Assembly (NCBI GenBank): GCA_003116975.1
Contig: BGKB01000084.1
Span: 124,001-188,000, forward strand
Source of the DNA: Aurantiochytrium sp. KH105
Lineage: Eukaryota; Sar; Bigyra; Thraustochytrida; Thraustochytriidae
Reading direction: 5' to 3'
DNA length: 64,000 nt
Part shown: piece after piece, positions 27,915-36,459 of the stretch
Layout of the letters: every line of letters begins with the position of its first letter
Numbering within the stretch: the first letter of the stretch is position 1
Notes under the pieces: model-generated
Seen by the model: the letters and a program-made list of their open reading frames with translations, nothing else
What the model was told of the DNA's origin: nothing
The model's database searches: none
Position numbers and translations under genes: made by a program

Positions 27915-30900
27915 TCACAATGTTTGCGCGTCGAGATTGACGAGGCGATCGTGCATGGCGGCAACGGCCTCATTCTGCGCAGCAAGCGTCTCAATCTCTC
28001 GCCTCGCTCGACGGATGTCACGGAGAGCCTCGTACTCCTTGTCGCTCTGCCAGAGCAGCGCAAAACGAACAATGAGATGGCGCAAGAGATCGACGCGATC
28101 ATTGTTGCTGGCCTGGTGAATGCATGCAACAGCGAGCTCCAAATCGCCGACGATGCGAATGTGCTTGCGAATCATCTGGTCCAGCGCATTTTGCGAGGGC
28201 GCAACACTCGGAAGGCGGAATACATCGGCAGGGCCCAAAACGTCAAGAAGGCCCGCAAATTTTGCAGACGCGTGAGGCGAGGGATCCGTGTCACGCACAA
28301 TCTGGAGCAGGAAATCATTGATCTGTCGGCGTGCAGCGTCGCGGTTCGAGGTCTGCTGTGCCCACCATGCGCGTATACCTGCAGCGGCCTGTTCCATGTA
28401 AGCGCTTCGTTTACCCTGCAAGGCTGCAGCCACGCAAATTGCTAAATTCTGTGGCTTCATTTGCACAAGCAACATGCCAAAGGCAGCGAGGCGTTGCGCA
28501 AAGAGGTGAATATCGCACTCGCGCTTGTCCGCGACGGCTGTCAGCCAGACACGTACGAAAATATCTGCATAAGATTCGAGCACGAAGGCGTCGAGGCATC
28601 CAAAGCGGTGCATGCTATCCATGAGCGCGGTCACGGTTCTCGCATCAATCGACTGCGTTCGGAGAATGGCATCAAGAGCTTGCCTCGCACTCGCTGAAGA
28701 TTTGCTATATCGCACGGAAAGGCCTGCAAAGCTACCGATGACGTAACACAGCAGCGCTCGCGGCCTTGCTTTGGCTGCAGCAAGGAGCATCTTCAGGTGC
28801 GGCGCACTTGCGGTCGCGAGGGCTGTTAAGCCCCGCGTGACGGCAAGATTCGTGTGCATGCGCTGTCGAAATTGAGTGTACTCTTGCGCGAGCGAGCGCA
28901 CGAGGTCATTACGCGTGCGTCGTGCCTGACCTTGCGCGATAAAAGCCTCCTCTTTCTGCATCACGAATTCAAACATGTCCTCAATTGAGGCTGTGGCAGG
29001 CGCGCTTTCTGAGAGTGGTGCGCCTTGCTGCTCTGGCCTTTCGTCCGAGAGCGGCGAAGGAAACGGAGCGTGGTCTTGCACAAACGTAAATGATTCCAGG
29101 GGTTTCGCTGCTGCCGCAAGAACCGCCTTGCCCAGTCGCAAGATGGCGACAAAGAGTTTTGGCTGAATGTTTCCGGAGTAGAGAACCATTCGGAAAATAC
29201 GATTCATGGACTCTGCAGCCTCTGTGAGCGGTTCCTGTGGCAAGGCCGCCATGCGCTGGATGCAAATTTCGCCCAAGCCGTGCAACTTTTGGTTTGATAT
29301 GCAAGTGCTCGCGAGATCTTCGAGAAAGCGCCGCGCCTGTTTGCATGGCGCCGCCCCCTTGCCCTTTTCTACAAGAGTGCGGCCTCGTTCGACGATCGCA
29401 GAGGTGGCTTCCAGGAGGAGACAGATTTCGCGTCGGCAACAGTCCGAAGGACGTTTCAGACCTTGAAGCTGTCCAAACAGCTTGTCCACAATCTGTTCAC
29501 TTTCGCACGAATGAGAAATTGCGACGAGCACCGCAGCATAGTTTCGCAAGCGACGTGGCCCCATTCGCGGCTGCGTGACTTGAGGAAAGCTCTGGAGCAG
29601 GCCGAGAATGTGCCGTGTGTGTTTTGTTGCATCAGCCTTGTACATTTCGAGTTGCATGCGCACAAGATCAGAAAAGGGAGTCTCGAGCAGATCGTCTTCT
29701 CCTTCTCCATCTCCTCCGTCTTCGTCTTCATCCTCTTCTTTGTCCTGAATTTCTTGCCCGCAATTGTGCTCGTCCACGTCGTCAGCACGAGCGTTGGGTC
29801 CAACAAGGGGAATTCCAGGACCAGGCTTGAAGATTTTATTGTGCGCTGCGCTGTCTTCGTGCTCTGCAATTTCTTGAAGACTGGGAAACAATCGGTTGAG
29901 CATATCCTCAGGCAGTCTGCTTCCAGTGGCGGTGGCCAGCAAAGTAATGCGACCAATGAGAAGGTCGCACAGGTCCGAAACGCACGGAAGCGAATCAAGG
30001 ACATCCTTCCACTTTGCCACGAATTCTTGCGTTTTGGGGCCAGGTGCCATGGGCGAGAGCTTCAAAAGATCGTTGACAAGGATCCAGACTCCAGATGACG
30101 ACAAATCCGCTGTTGCAACCTCACCCGAAGTGCGGTGTGTTTGCGTGTTTTGAACAGAATGAGCGCCTCGAGATGCAACCGTGGCTTGTCCAGACTGTGC
30201 ACCCGCTGCTGTCAGCAACCAATCCCAGGCGAACTCTGTGTATTCGTGAGCTTCGGCGGGACGGAGCCGATGATTGTCCGGCCGACGTTGCCTCAACTGT
30301 TCAGTAACTGCGACTTTGAAGCTTGAGGGAATCGGAATCCCGCTTAGATCGGAAGTCGCTGTTGCGCGAAGTAGAAGACCCACGCGGTCTGCTGGAGCAA
30401 GCAACGCCTGGTCGCTTTGCAACAAGCTCGATGGGAGCATTAGTCGGAGGGTTGACCAATATTCATCTTCGCCAAGAACGCTGCCAACGCGAGCAAGCAG
30501 ACTTCGCTCAGAAGAGGTGAGCATGCCCCGCTTGCGTACAAAGAGTGTTAATATGTCGCTTGCGAGGATCTGTGCGGTGATCTTGTGCTCTGTCTTCGAA
30601 TAAGAAGCCAAGCGCAGAACAACGTGCTCTAACATACACGCAGTGCTGGTAGCCCAAGGTCTCGCTGCGGCGAGACATAGACCCGCACGTATCCAGGCTG
30701 ATGCCTGGAGAGGTCTGCTTCGCAGTCGAAGCAATCCGCCGTGAGCCCGACATATATAGCGCCTGATGTCCTCTTCGTTCCGACTATGTCGTGGAGCGCG
30801 CACACAAACAAGCGCCTGAATTGCATGAGTGACGTCCCTAGGCTCGGCATCGTCAATGCGAAGCCAAGCAGGCGCCTTATCGGCGTCATGGCGTGCAGCG

Positions 30901-33791
30901 AGAAGGTGTCGCGCGCCTTCTTCGAGGGTCCGAACGGGAAATCGCGAGCGGGGACGATGTGGTTGAAGTTGAGACTGCGAGAGGGACTGCAGGTCTGTTG
31001 CCGATGGTGACGGAGAGGCCGGTACTGAGACCGATTTATCGTCCAAAAAGGTCTCCAGCGGTATTGGACGCCGACGCGTGGGTAGCAGCCCATCAGGTGT
31101 TCCTTCTGCCGCGGGTTCAAAGATACGCCGCACGGACGCAATTGCGTTTTGCTCTGTTTGGATCTCTTCTACAGGTCTCTCTGCTGCAGCTCGTTGTGTT
31201 ACAGCTGAGAGAGGAAGCGGTCTTCGGGGAAGATTTGTCGACCGGGTTGATAGCTCTTGCGAGGGGTTGTTGGATCTGCGGGTGAGTCCTACAGCCTGAT
31301 GTTGTCGTTGCTCTTGTTCTGCATCTTGTTCTTCTTCTTGTTCTTGATGATGGTGACGGCGAGGAGGAAGAGGGGATGAAGGAGTTGAGGGCGGAGACGG
31401 GTACATGAGTCGTCGAACCGTCTCGACGGCACTATATTGTTTCTTGGACGAGCTCTCTACAAGATCACGTCCTTGTTTTTGTTTTCCCACTCTGCTCGAT
31501 GCCCGGTTTTGTTTTGGTGCAAACCACCGTTGAAGACGCTGGTCGTTGCGCGGTGATGAAAGGCTCGCTTTCTTCCTTCGCTTTGAAAGGCGCGAGGCAC
31601 CACGTTCTGAAGCTTTGCGCGCTCGTTTGTGGGGTCCTCTTGGAACCGCTGACGAGGTCGTAAAACGCTGCATTCCGCCACTGCGATTTGCACTGTTCGT
31701 GTTTTCTGTCTCAACAGAGAAAGACTTTGGCGGATTGTCCGTAGCGGAAACATACATTTCGGCGAATGCATCGGATGGCGCGGATCTCGCGTTGGCAGTC
31801 TGCGTCGACGTCTTGTCTACATTTGGGAGGAAAGGTTCAGCCATGTCAAGGTTGATGACGCTTACATCACTTTCATCGCCATCGTCATCATTATCATCGT
31901 CATCGCTTTCGCCAAGACTGTGGCTGTGGTCTCCATCTTCTCCGCTGCTCGACTCTTCAAAGGTGGATTCCAAAAGTCTCCGAAGTCGCTTCTCGAGCGC
32001 AGAGACGCGCTCGTCCTGGTTACGATAAGCCGCGTCGACGGGCAAGAGATGAAGTTCAGAGATACGAAGACTTTCCAATCGCTTCAAAAGTACGCGTGTG
32101 ACGTCGAGAAGGTCTCCCTGCAGACGGCGTCGCAAGTGGCCGTGTAATTCTTTGAGCTGTTGCGTGCCAAGACTTCCTCGAAGACGCTTCTCGAGGTCGG
32201 CAAGTTCGCGGTCGAGGCGCGACTGAAATTTGGAGACTTGACGGAGGGCTTTTTTCTTTCCAAGAGACATGAGCTTGTGGTACATTTCTTCTGACATGGA
32301 GTGCGGACGTGCAGCAAGCTCCTCATCGTCCCATCCTCGAAGGAAATCGCAGTCAAGGTCCATGTCTTCGTCCCTTGTTCCCCCTTCTTCTCCTTCTTCC
32401 TCTTCTTCTTCTTCAGCCTCGCTTGCACTCTTACTAGCAAAGGAGGGAGCTCGGGGCGACGGCGGACTTTGCGGGACCCCCGCACCGCGATGGTCGAAAT
32501 CCTCTTCATATTGTTCTTCGTCAGAACTGCTGACAATGATGCGTGTGCGAGCCTTGGAAAAGTTCATGCGTTGCAAGTGAACCGAGCTATCACTACTGTC
32601 GGAAGCAGCATCAGATGCGTGCCGAGGGCGCACAAGTCTACGTTTACGCCGCTTCTTGGCCGCCGTCTTACCTTTCCTTTCGTTTTTGCGTCGCGCAATA
32701 AGATCTGCAAGAGTTATCTCGCCTTGGTTGTCGTCCTCTTCTTCTTCCTCTTCGTCGTCTTCATTGTCGTCGTTGTTGTAAATGTTTCTTTTGTCTTTTG
32801 CAGGGGCTTTCTCTCCTCCGGGTTCAACGTAATCATCATCGTCTTTGTCGTCATCGTAGTCTTTGGAGTTTCCGGCATCAAGGTCGTCTTCGAAGGCGCC
32901 GAGATATGCTTCGTCTTCGGAATCCGAGACTTGTAAGTCGAGGCGACGAGCTGTTCGCGTCGGAGATAAACGTGGTTTTGTTTTGCCACTTCCACTTGCA
33001 GTTGCACTTTCGTTCGTGAAATGATGGCCTTCTCCTTCTTCTTCTTCTTCTTCTTCTTCATCGTTGTCGTCTTCGTCTTCGTCGTTTTCTTCGTCATTGC
33101 TGCCATCGCTGCTATTCTCTTTGTTTGCCCGGCAAAGTGAAAGATGTGGTGCTTGATCGTGGGGGATAACGACGCATTCAGGTAAAGCCAGAGAAATATG
33201 AGCCGGATTTTGTGCCTGATCTCGCTTCTTCTTTAGAAGCGCGAGATTTCGTGCTAGTTTGCGATCATTGGCGCGAGCTTGTGCCGTGTCTAGAGCAGCC
33301 TTTGCCCGCCACAAGTTATCGTCGATCCACGATTGGCGAGAAGAGGAACCCGGCGCATTGGACGTGACAGCTTTAAAGAATGTGCGTCGGCGAAGGTAAC
33401 AGTCTCTGCATTGACGTCCGGTACGCAACGCGCCTGGCAATGTGACGGAGATGAGTCCCCAGACCCCCTGGTCCAAGACCCAGTCGTTGGCCACAAATGG
33501 CTGCAGTGCATTACGCAGCTGCACAGCTTCTTCATGAGCAAGATCTCCTGTTTTCGCGCGCCCCGTGACTGTGAAGAAATACAAAAACTCCGCGGGCTCC
33601 TCGCGTCTACGCGCCCAAGCTCGCCGTTGTCGAGTTGTCCATCGCGCAACGCGCTTTGCATTCCGAAGATCAACGAGTTTCCCAGCTCTTGGTGCAGCAG
33701 CAGCAGCACTACCACCTGCGTCGTCTTGAGGCAGGCCAATCGAGGCTTCTCCGACGCGGGCCTGGGTCTCTGCGGCCCGCGCCTCGACCAT
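27915..33791 (-). CDS. Large acidic Myb/SANT-like protein with helical C-terminal half; possible genome-maintenance factor
   Basis: 1,958 aa, ATG 33791, TGA 27915-27917. Residues about 75-137 resemble one Myb/SANT repeat (DWVLDQGVWGLISVTLPG then RTGRQCRDCYLRR; compare the W..I...LPGR...QC..R..N consensus). Residues about 220-480 hold several long Asp/Glu tracts and Lys/Arg-rich patches, typical of nuclear proteins. Near residue 750, LQRWFAPK in a basic context resembles a PIP-type PCNA motif but lacks the leading Gln. From about 1000 to the end the sequence is a low-complexity-free array of helices rich in Leu/Ala/Arg, alpha-solenoid-like, broken by an acidic linker. No enzyme motif found. 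The overall plan (acidic disordered N-terminal half, helical C-terminal half) recalls Mms22/Mus7-type repair scaffolds, but I found no diagnostic residue, so this is a hypothesis only. Confidence 0.75.
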   Translation of the reverse strand: MVEARAAETQARVGEASIGLPQDDAGGSAAAAAPRAGKLVDLRNAKRVARWTTRQRRAWARRREEPAEFLYFFTVTGRAKTGDLAHEEAVQLRNALQPFVANDWVLDQGVWGLISVTLPGALRTGRQCRDCYLRRRTFFKAVTSNAPGSSSRQSWIDDNLWRAKAALDTAQARANDRKLARNLALLKKKRDQAQNPAHISLALPECVVIPHDQAPHLSLCRANKENSSDGSNDEENDEDEDDNDEEEEEEEEGEGHHFTNESATASGSGKTKPRLSPTRTARRLDLQVSDSEDEAYLGAFEDDLDAGNSKDYDDDKDDDDYVEPGGEKAPAKDKRNIYNNDDNEDDEEEEEEDDNQGEITLADLIARRKNERKGKTAAKKRRKRRLVRPRHASDAASDSSDSSVHLQRMNFSKARTRIIVSSSDEEQYEEDFDHRGAGVPQSPPSPRAPSFASKSASEAEEEEEEEGEEGGTRDEDMDLDCDFLRGWDDEELAARPHSMSEEMYHKLMSLGKKKALRQVSKFQSRLDRELADLEKRLRGSLGTQQLKELHGHLRRRLQGDLLDVTRVLLKRLESLRISELHLLPVDAAYRNQDERVSALEKRLRRLLESTFEESSSGEDGDHSHSLGESDDDDNDDDGDESDVSVINLDMAEPFLPNVDKTSTQTANARSAPSDAFAEMYVSATDNPPKSFSVETENTNSANRSGGMQRFTTSSAVPRGPHKRARKASERGASRLSKRRKKASLSSPRNDQRLQRWFAPKQNRASSRVGKQKQGRDLVESSSKKQYSAVETVRRLMYPSPPSTPSSPLPPRRHHHQEQEEEQDAEQEQRQHQAVGLTRRSNNPSQELSTRSTNLPRRPLPLSAVTQRAAAERPVEEIQTEQNAIASVRRIFEPAAEGTPDGLLPTRRRPIPLETFLDDKSVSVPASPSPSATDLQSLSQSQLQPHRPRSRFPVRTLEEGARHLLAARHDADKAPAWLRIDDAEPRDVTHAIQALVCVRAPRHSRNEEDIRRYICRAHGGLLRLRSRPLQASAWIRAGLCLAAARPWATSTACMLEHVVLRLASYSKTEHKITAQILASDILTLFVRKRGMLTSSERSLLARVGSVLGEDEYWSTLRLMLPSSLLQSDQALLAPADRVGLLLRATATSDLSGIPIPSSFKVAVTEQLRQRRPDNHRLRPAEAHEYTEFAWDWLLTAAGAQSGQATVASRGAHSVQNTQTHRTSGEVATADLSSSGVWILVNDLLKLSPMAPGPKTQEFVAKWKDVLDSLPCVSDLCDLLIGRITLLATATGSRLPEDMLNRLFPSLQEIAEHEDSAAHNKIFKPGPGIPLVGPNARADDVDEHNCGQEIQDKEEDEDEDGGDGEGEDDLLETPFSDLVRMQLEMYKADATKHTRHILGLLQSFPQVTQPRMGPRRLRNYAAVLVAISHSCESEQIVDKLFGQLQGLKRPSDCCRREICLLLEATSAIVERGRTLVEKGKGAAPCKQARRFLEDLASTCISNQKLHGLGEICIQRMAALPQEPLTEAAESMNRIFRMVLYSGNIQPKLFVAILRLGKAVLAAAAKPLESFTFVQDHAPFPSPLSDERPEQQGAPLSESAPATASIEDMFEFVMQKEEAFIAQGQARRTRNDLVRSLAQEYTQFRQRMHTNLAVTRGLTALATASAPHLKMLLAAAKARPRALLCYVIGSFAGLSVRYSKSSASARQALDAILRTQSIDARTVTALMDSMHRFGCLDAFVLESYADIFVRVWLTAVADKRECDIHLFAQRLAAFGMLLVQMKPQNLAICVAAALQGKRSAYMEQAAAGIRAWWAQQTSNRDAARRQINDFLLQIVRDTDPSPHASAKFAGLLDVLGPADVFRLPSVAPSQNALDQMIRKHIRIVGDLELAVACIHQASNNDRVDLLRHLIVRFALLWQSDKEYEALRDIRRARREIETLAAQNEAVAAMHDRLVNLDAQTL

Positions 33792-33897
33792 GCCCGTGCC
33801 GCGCCGCGCTGCTGGCGCGCACGGTTCCCACTCTCTCTCACGCTTTGGACGATTGCTTTTCGCCTCTTGCGGACCTAACGGGCAGTTGTGTTCTAGC

Positions 33898-33905
33898 TAT
33901 ATATG
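33898..33905 (+). promoter_or_regulatory. TATA-like element upstream of tRNA-Ile
   Basis: TATATATG begins 36 bases before the first base of the plus-strand tRNA-Ile, with CAACAA a few bases before the gene. Three of the five cluster copies (61089, 61251, 62729) have the same arrangement. Resembles plant-type RNA polymerase III upstream elements; function inferred. Confidence 0.5.
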
Positions 33906-33933
33906 CGCTGCGAATCCCTCCCTGTCAACAATC

Positions 33934-34008
33934 GGTCCTATAGCTCAGCTTGGTTAGAGCGTGGAGCTAATAACTCCAAGGTCGGGGGTTCGACCCCCCC
34001 TGGGACTA
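33934..34008 (+). tRNA. tRNA-Ile (anticodon AAU)
   Basis: Full cloverleaf. Acceptor GGTCCTA pairs with TGGGACT, including two G-U pairs, discriminator A at 34008. D stem GCTC/GAGC. Anticodon stem TGGAG/CTCCA around the seven-base loop CTAATAA, so anticodon AAU (A34 presumably becomes inosine), reading Ile AUU/AUC/AUA. Variable loop AGGTC. T arm GGGGG-TTCGACC-CCCCC supplies box B; TAGCTCAGCTTGG supplies box A. No intron, no encoded CCA. The T-rich sequence from 34013 is a polymerase III terminator. Identical in mature sequence to the five copies at 61.0-62.7 kb. Confidence 0.97.
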
Positions 34009-34010
34009 CT

Positions 34011-34043
34011 GTTCCTTTTTCCTTTTTTTTTCTTTTTTTTTTG
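34011..34043 (+). terminator. RNA polymerase III T-run terminator
   Basis: CTTTTTCC followed by runs of nine and ten or more T directly after tRNA-Ile. Such T runs end Pol III transcription. Confidence 0.8.
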
Positions 34044-34069
34044 TTGAATACATCATTGCTTTTTGCTAT

Positions 34070-36202
34070 TTATGTGAGGAAGCTGGGGCTGGCGAGTCTT
34101 GCTTGGGCGCATGGAGTGAGAAGGTTGCCGACAAGGCAAACTTGCAACACGTGATGATGGTGACGGTCATGGCGGGGAGGAGCGGTCGCCTGCGTCTTGA
34201 GTGCCTCAGCACCCTCGTCTGCAATGGCATTCTCACGCAAATTGAGGATCTGCAAGTGCGGAAGTGCGGGGATGACTGATGCTAGTAAAATTGCCCCGCG
34301 GCACAGAATGCCTTGGGAGGCGAGACTAAGGGTGGTAAGCCGCAAGGTTGATTTTGCAGCTAGAACCCCGCGACACAACGCCACACAGCCGTGTGGACCC
34401 ATCCGCTCCTGGTGCACGTGGTGGTCCAGGGTTGCGTCCATCGAAAGAACCTCGAGTTTACAGGCATGGCCCCGACCTAGAGCCGCGGCAAGAGCTGCTG
34501 CGACATAGACATTAAGGGAATTTCCCGAGACATTTAACGAGCGCAACGTTGGGCAAATCGACAAAATTTGTGAGAAACGTGCTGTTGCGGCGCAAGACAT
34601 TGCGTTTCGAGCAACGTCGAGGTGCTCGATCGCAAAGGACGTTGCACACAGCTGGTCGATCGTGGTACGGGATAGATGCATGCTCGCGAGCTCGAGAGAT
34701 CGCAAGGAGGGCGCCTTGCCACCTGCGAGTGCTTGGCAAAGACTAGCTCCTGCTTGTGCATCGAGACGATTCCCACTCATGACGAGCTTTTGCAATCGAA
34801 TGCTGGGTCTGGCAAAGAGACTCTCCATTGCTGCTGTATTCAGACAGGAATCCGCGTACGCGACGTCGAGGACAATCAAATTCGGCGTCTGCTCAGATGG
34901 CGCGCACGGGCCATATAATCGAATGAGGAAGGCACTCATATCACAGCCTTGGAGATGCTGCAGAGAAAGCTTCTCGAGCTCGAGCCCAGCGCAGTTTGTG
35001 CTCCGTATGGCCTTGGCAAGCGCACAAAGTGCCTTATCGTCGAGACGGGCGTTGCGATCCAAGCAGAGGTCCGCAATGCGAACAGAGGCTTCGCTCATAC
35101 TTTCTGCGAGCTTGCATACAGCAATGTCACCCATGCAAGGGTTGTCGCTGAGATCCAGTCGCTCACAATATTGTGTCTGCGATGCGAGTGCCGGTTCTGC
35201 GCCACGGACACAGGCTGCAAACTCGCAAAGAGCCTGAATGCCGCGATGACCGACACCAACATTCGCCAAGCGAAGAGCGATCGGTGAAGACGGAATGGTG
35301 GATCGAAGCGGAGAGCGACGAGCTCGAGGCGAGTGCTGTTGACAAACGATGGTACCAGCCCTGTCTGTGATCATAGAAGTGGTAGAAGTCCGGGAAAGCG
35401 GTGGAGTGGGTCGCCGCGCATGTCCAAGGTGCTTTTTTGCAGAAGACGCATTTTTTCCTATTGGGTCTGCGTGACGAAAAATGAACGGCAACACACGCAT
35501 GAGATCGGTAGCATTCCACTCGTTGCTCGAAAGATCGAGTGCTTTGCATTTTCTTGCCTGAGACAAGATTTGTGAAACGCGGTCGCCCGAGAGTCTGGTG
35601 CGACGAAGACAAAGTTCCTTGAGATGCGCAAGCTGGGCGCGCACAAAAGGGGTTCCGTGAGAATCTGCTTGCAGGTCGCGCTGCAATTTGTGGACAAGTA
35701 AGCTCTCGCGACTGACATTAGAATGCTGCCACGCGTGGCGCAAGACCTGACGTCTCTCGCGCGATGTCCAAAAGGGGCTATGGTTAAGGAACTCTTCGAA
35801 AAGTAAGAGTTGCGACGGTGGGGCATGCAGCAGGACGCAGAGTGTTGCGCGACGCCCAAGTGTGGCAAGGCAGTCCGGCTCGGCAAATATGTGCGCTTGC
35901 GCGGCAAGCAGACGTGCAGCTTGGGTCATGAGCTCATCGAGGAGGAGGAAATCTGACGCGTGAACGAGATCCACAAGGACATCACACGGGGTGTCTTGAT
36001 CGATATCGGGGTGGTCTTGTGCAAGCCAGCGCGCCACAGCGCGAAGCGATCTCGCGTTTTTGAGCCACGGCAGAGAGATTTTCCGTTCGTGGCTCTCACG
36101 CATACCACTTTGGAGCATAGCTCGCAGCACGGGACTTTTCGCAGCGTCATTTTCGCGAACGCTTCGCTCTGCCGCGGGACTTGCCAGGATGACCGTCGCC
36201 AT
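34070..36202 (-). CDS. Skp1/BTB-like N-terminal domain fused to RNI-type leucine-rich repeats
   Basis: 710 aa, ATG 36202. Residues about 1-105 follow the POZ/Skp1 pattern: KSPVLRAMLQSGMRES, then ISLPWLKNARSLRAVARWLAQ, then DVLVDLVHASDFLLLDELMTQAARLLA, i.e. the conserved alternation of a strand, a helix pair and the 'AsdyL.i..L' helix. Residues about 340-700 are leucine-rich repeats of the ribonuclease-inhibitor class, e.g. CERLDLSDNPCMGD, LQKLVMSGNRLDAQAG, IEHLDVARNAMS, LRSLNVSGNSLNVY, LQILNLRENAIADEG. Such a combination could act as a Cullin adaptor plus substrate receptor in one chain, which is inference. The BTB call is by pattern only. No signal peptide or membrane segment. The stop lies about 27 bp after the tRNA terminator. 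Confidence 0.78.
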   Translation of the reverse strand: MATVILASPAAERSVRENDAAKSPVLRAMLQSGMRESHERKISLPWLKNARSLRAVARWLAQDHPDIDQDTPCDVLVDLVHASDFLLLDELMTQAARLLAAQAHIFAEPDCLATLGRRATLCVLLHAPPSQLLLFEEFLNHSPFWTSRERRQVLRHAWQHSNVSRESLLVHKLQRDLQADSHGTPFVRAQLAHLKELCLRRTRLSGDRVSQILSQARKCKALDLSSNEWNATDLMRVLPFIFRHADPIGKNASSAKKHLGHARRPTPPLSRTSTTSMITDRAGTIVCQQHSPRARRSPLRSTIPSSPIALRLANVGVGHRGIQALCEFAACVRGAEPALASQTQYCERLDLSDNPCMGDIAVCKLAESMSEASVRIADLCLDRNARLDDKALCALAKAIRSTNCAGLELEKLSLQHLQGCDMSAFLIRLYGPCAPSEQTPNLIVLDVAYADSCLNTAAMESLFARPSIRLQKLVMSGNRLDAQAGASLCQALAGGKAPSLRSLELASMHLSRTTIDQLCATSFAIEHLDVARNAMSCAATARFSQILSICPTLRSLNVSGNSLNVYVAAALAAALGRGHACKLEVLSMDATLDHHVHQERMGPHGCVALCRGVLAAKSTLRLTTLSLASQGILCRGAILLASVIPALPHLQILNLRENAIADEGAEALKTQATAPPRHDRHHHHVLQVCLVGNLLTPCAQARLASPSFLT

Positions 36203-36459
36203 TCTATATCTACTGGCTTGAGGGCCGCCCTTCTCTATTTTCTTTCTTTCTTGTGGAACGAAAAAATACTAGGCCTAGTCGGGCAAATCACAAGATCCGT
36301 TTAAAGTTCCCAAAGTTCCAGCAAATAGTTGCTGACGGACTTGGGAGCCAGCAGCAGTTTCAAGTTGCTCTGGGTTGCAAGCCGGATCGGTCGCGAAATG
36401 GATAAAGAAAAGAAGCCATAAAATAGATTTGGAGAACATGAGGAGCCTGAGCTTGACTT

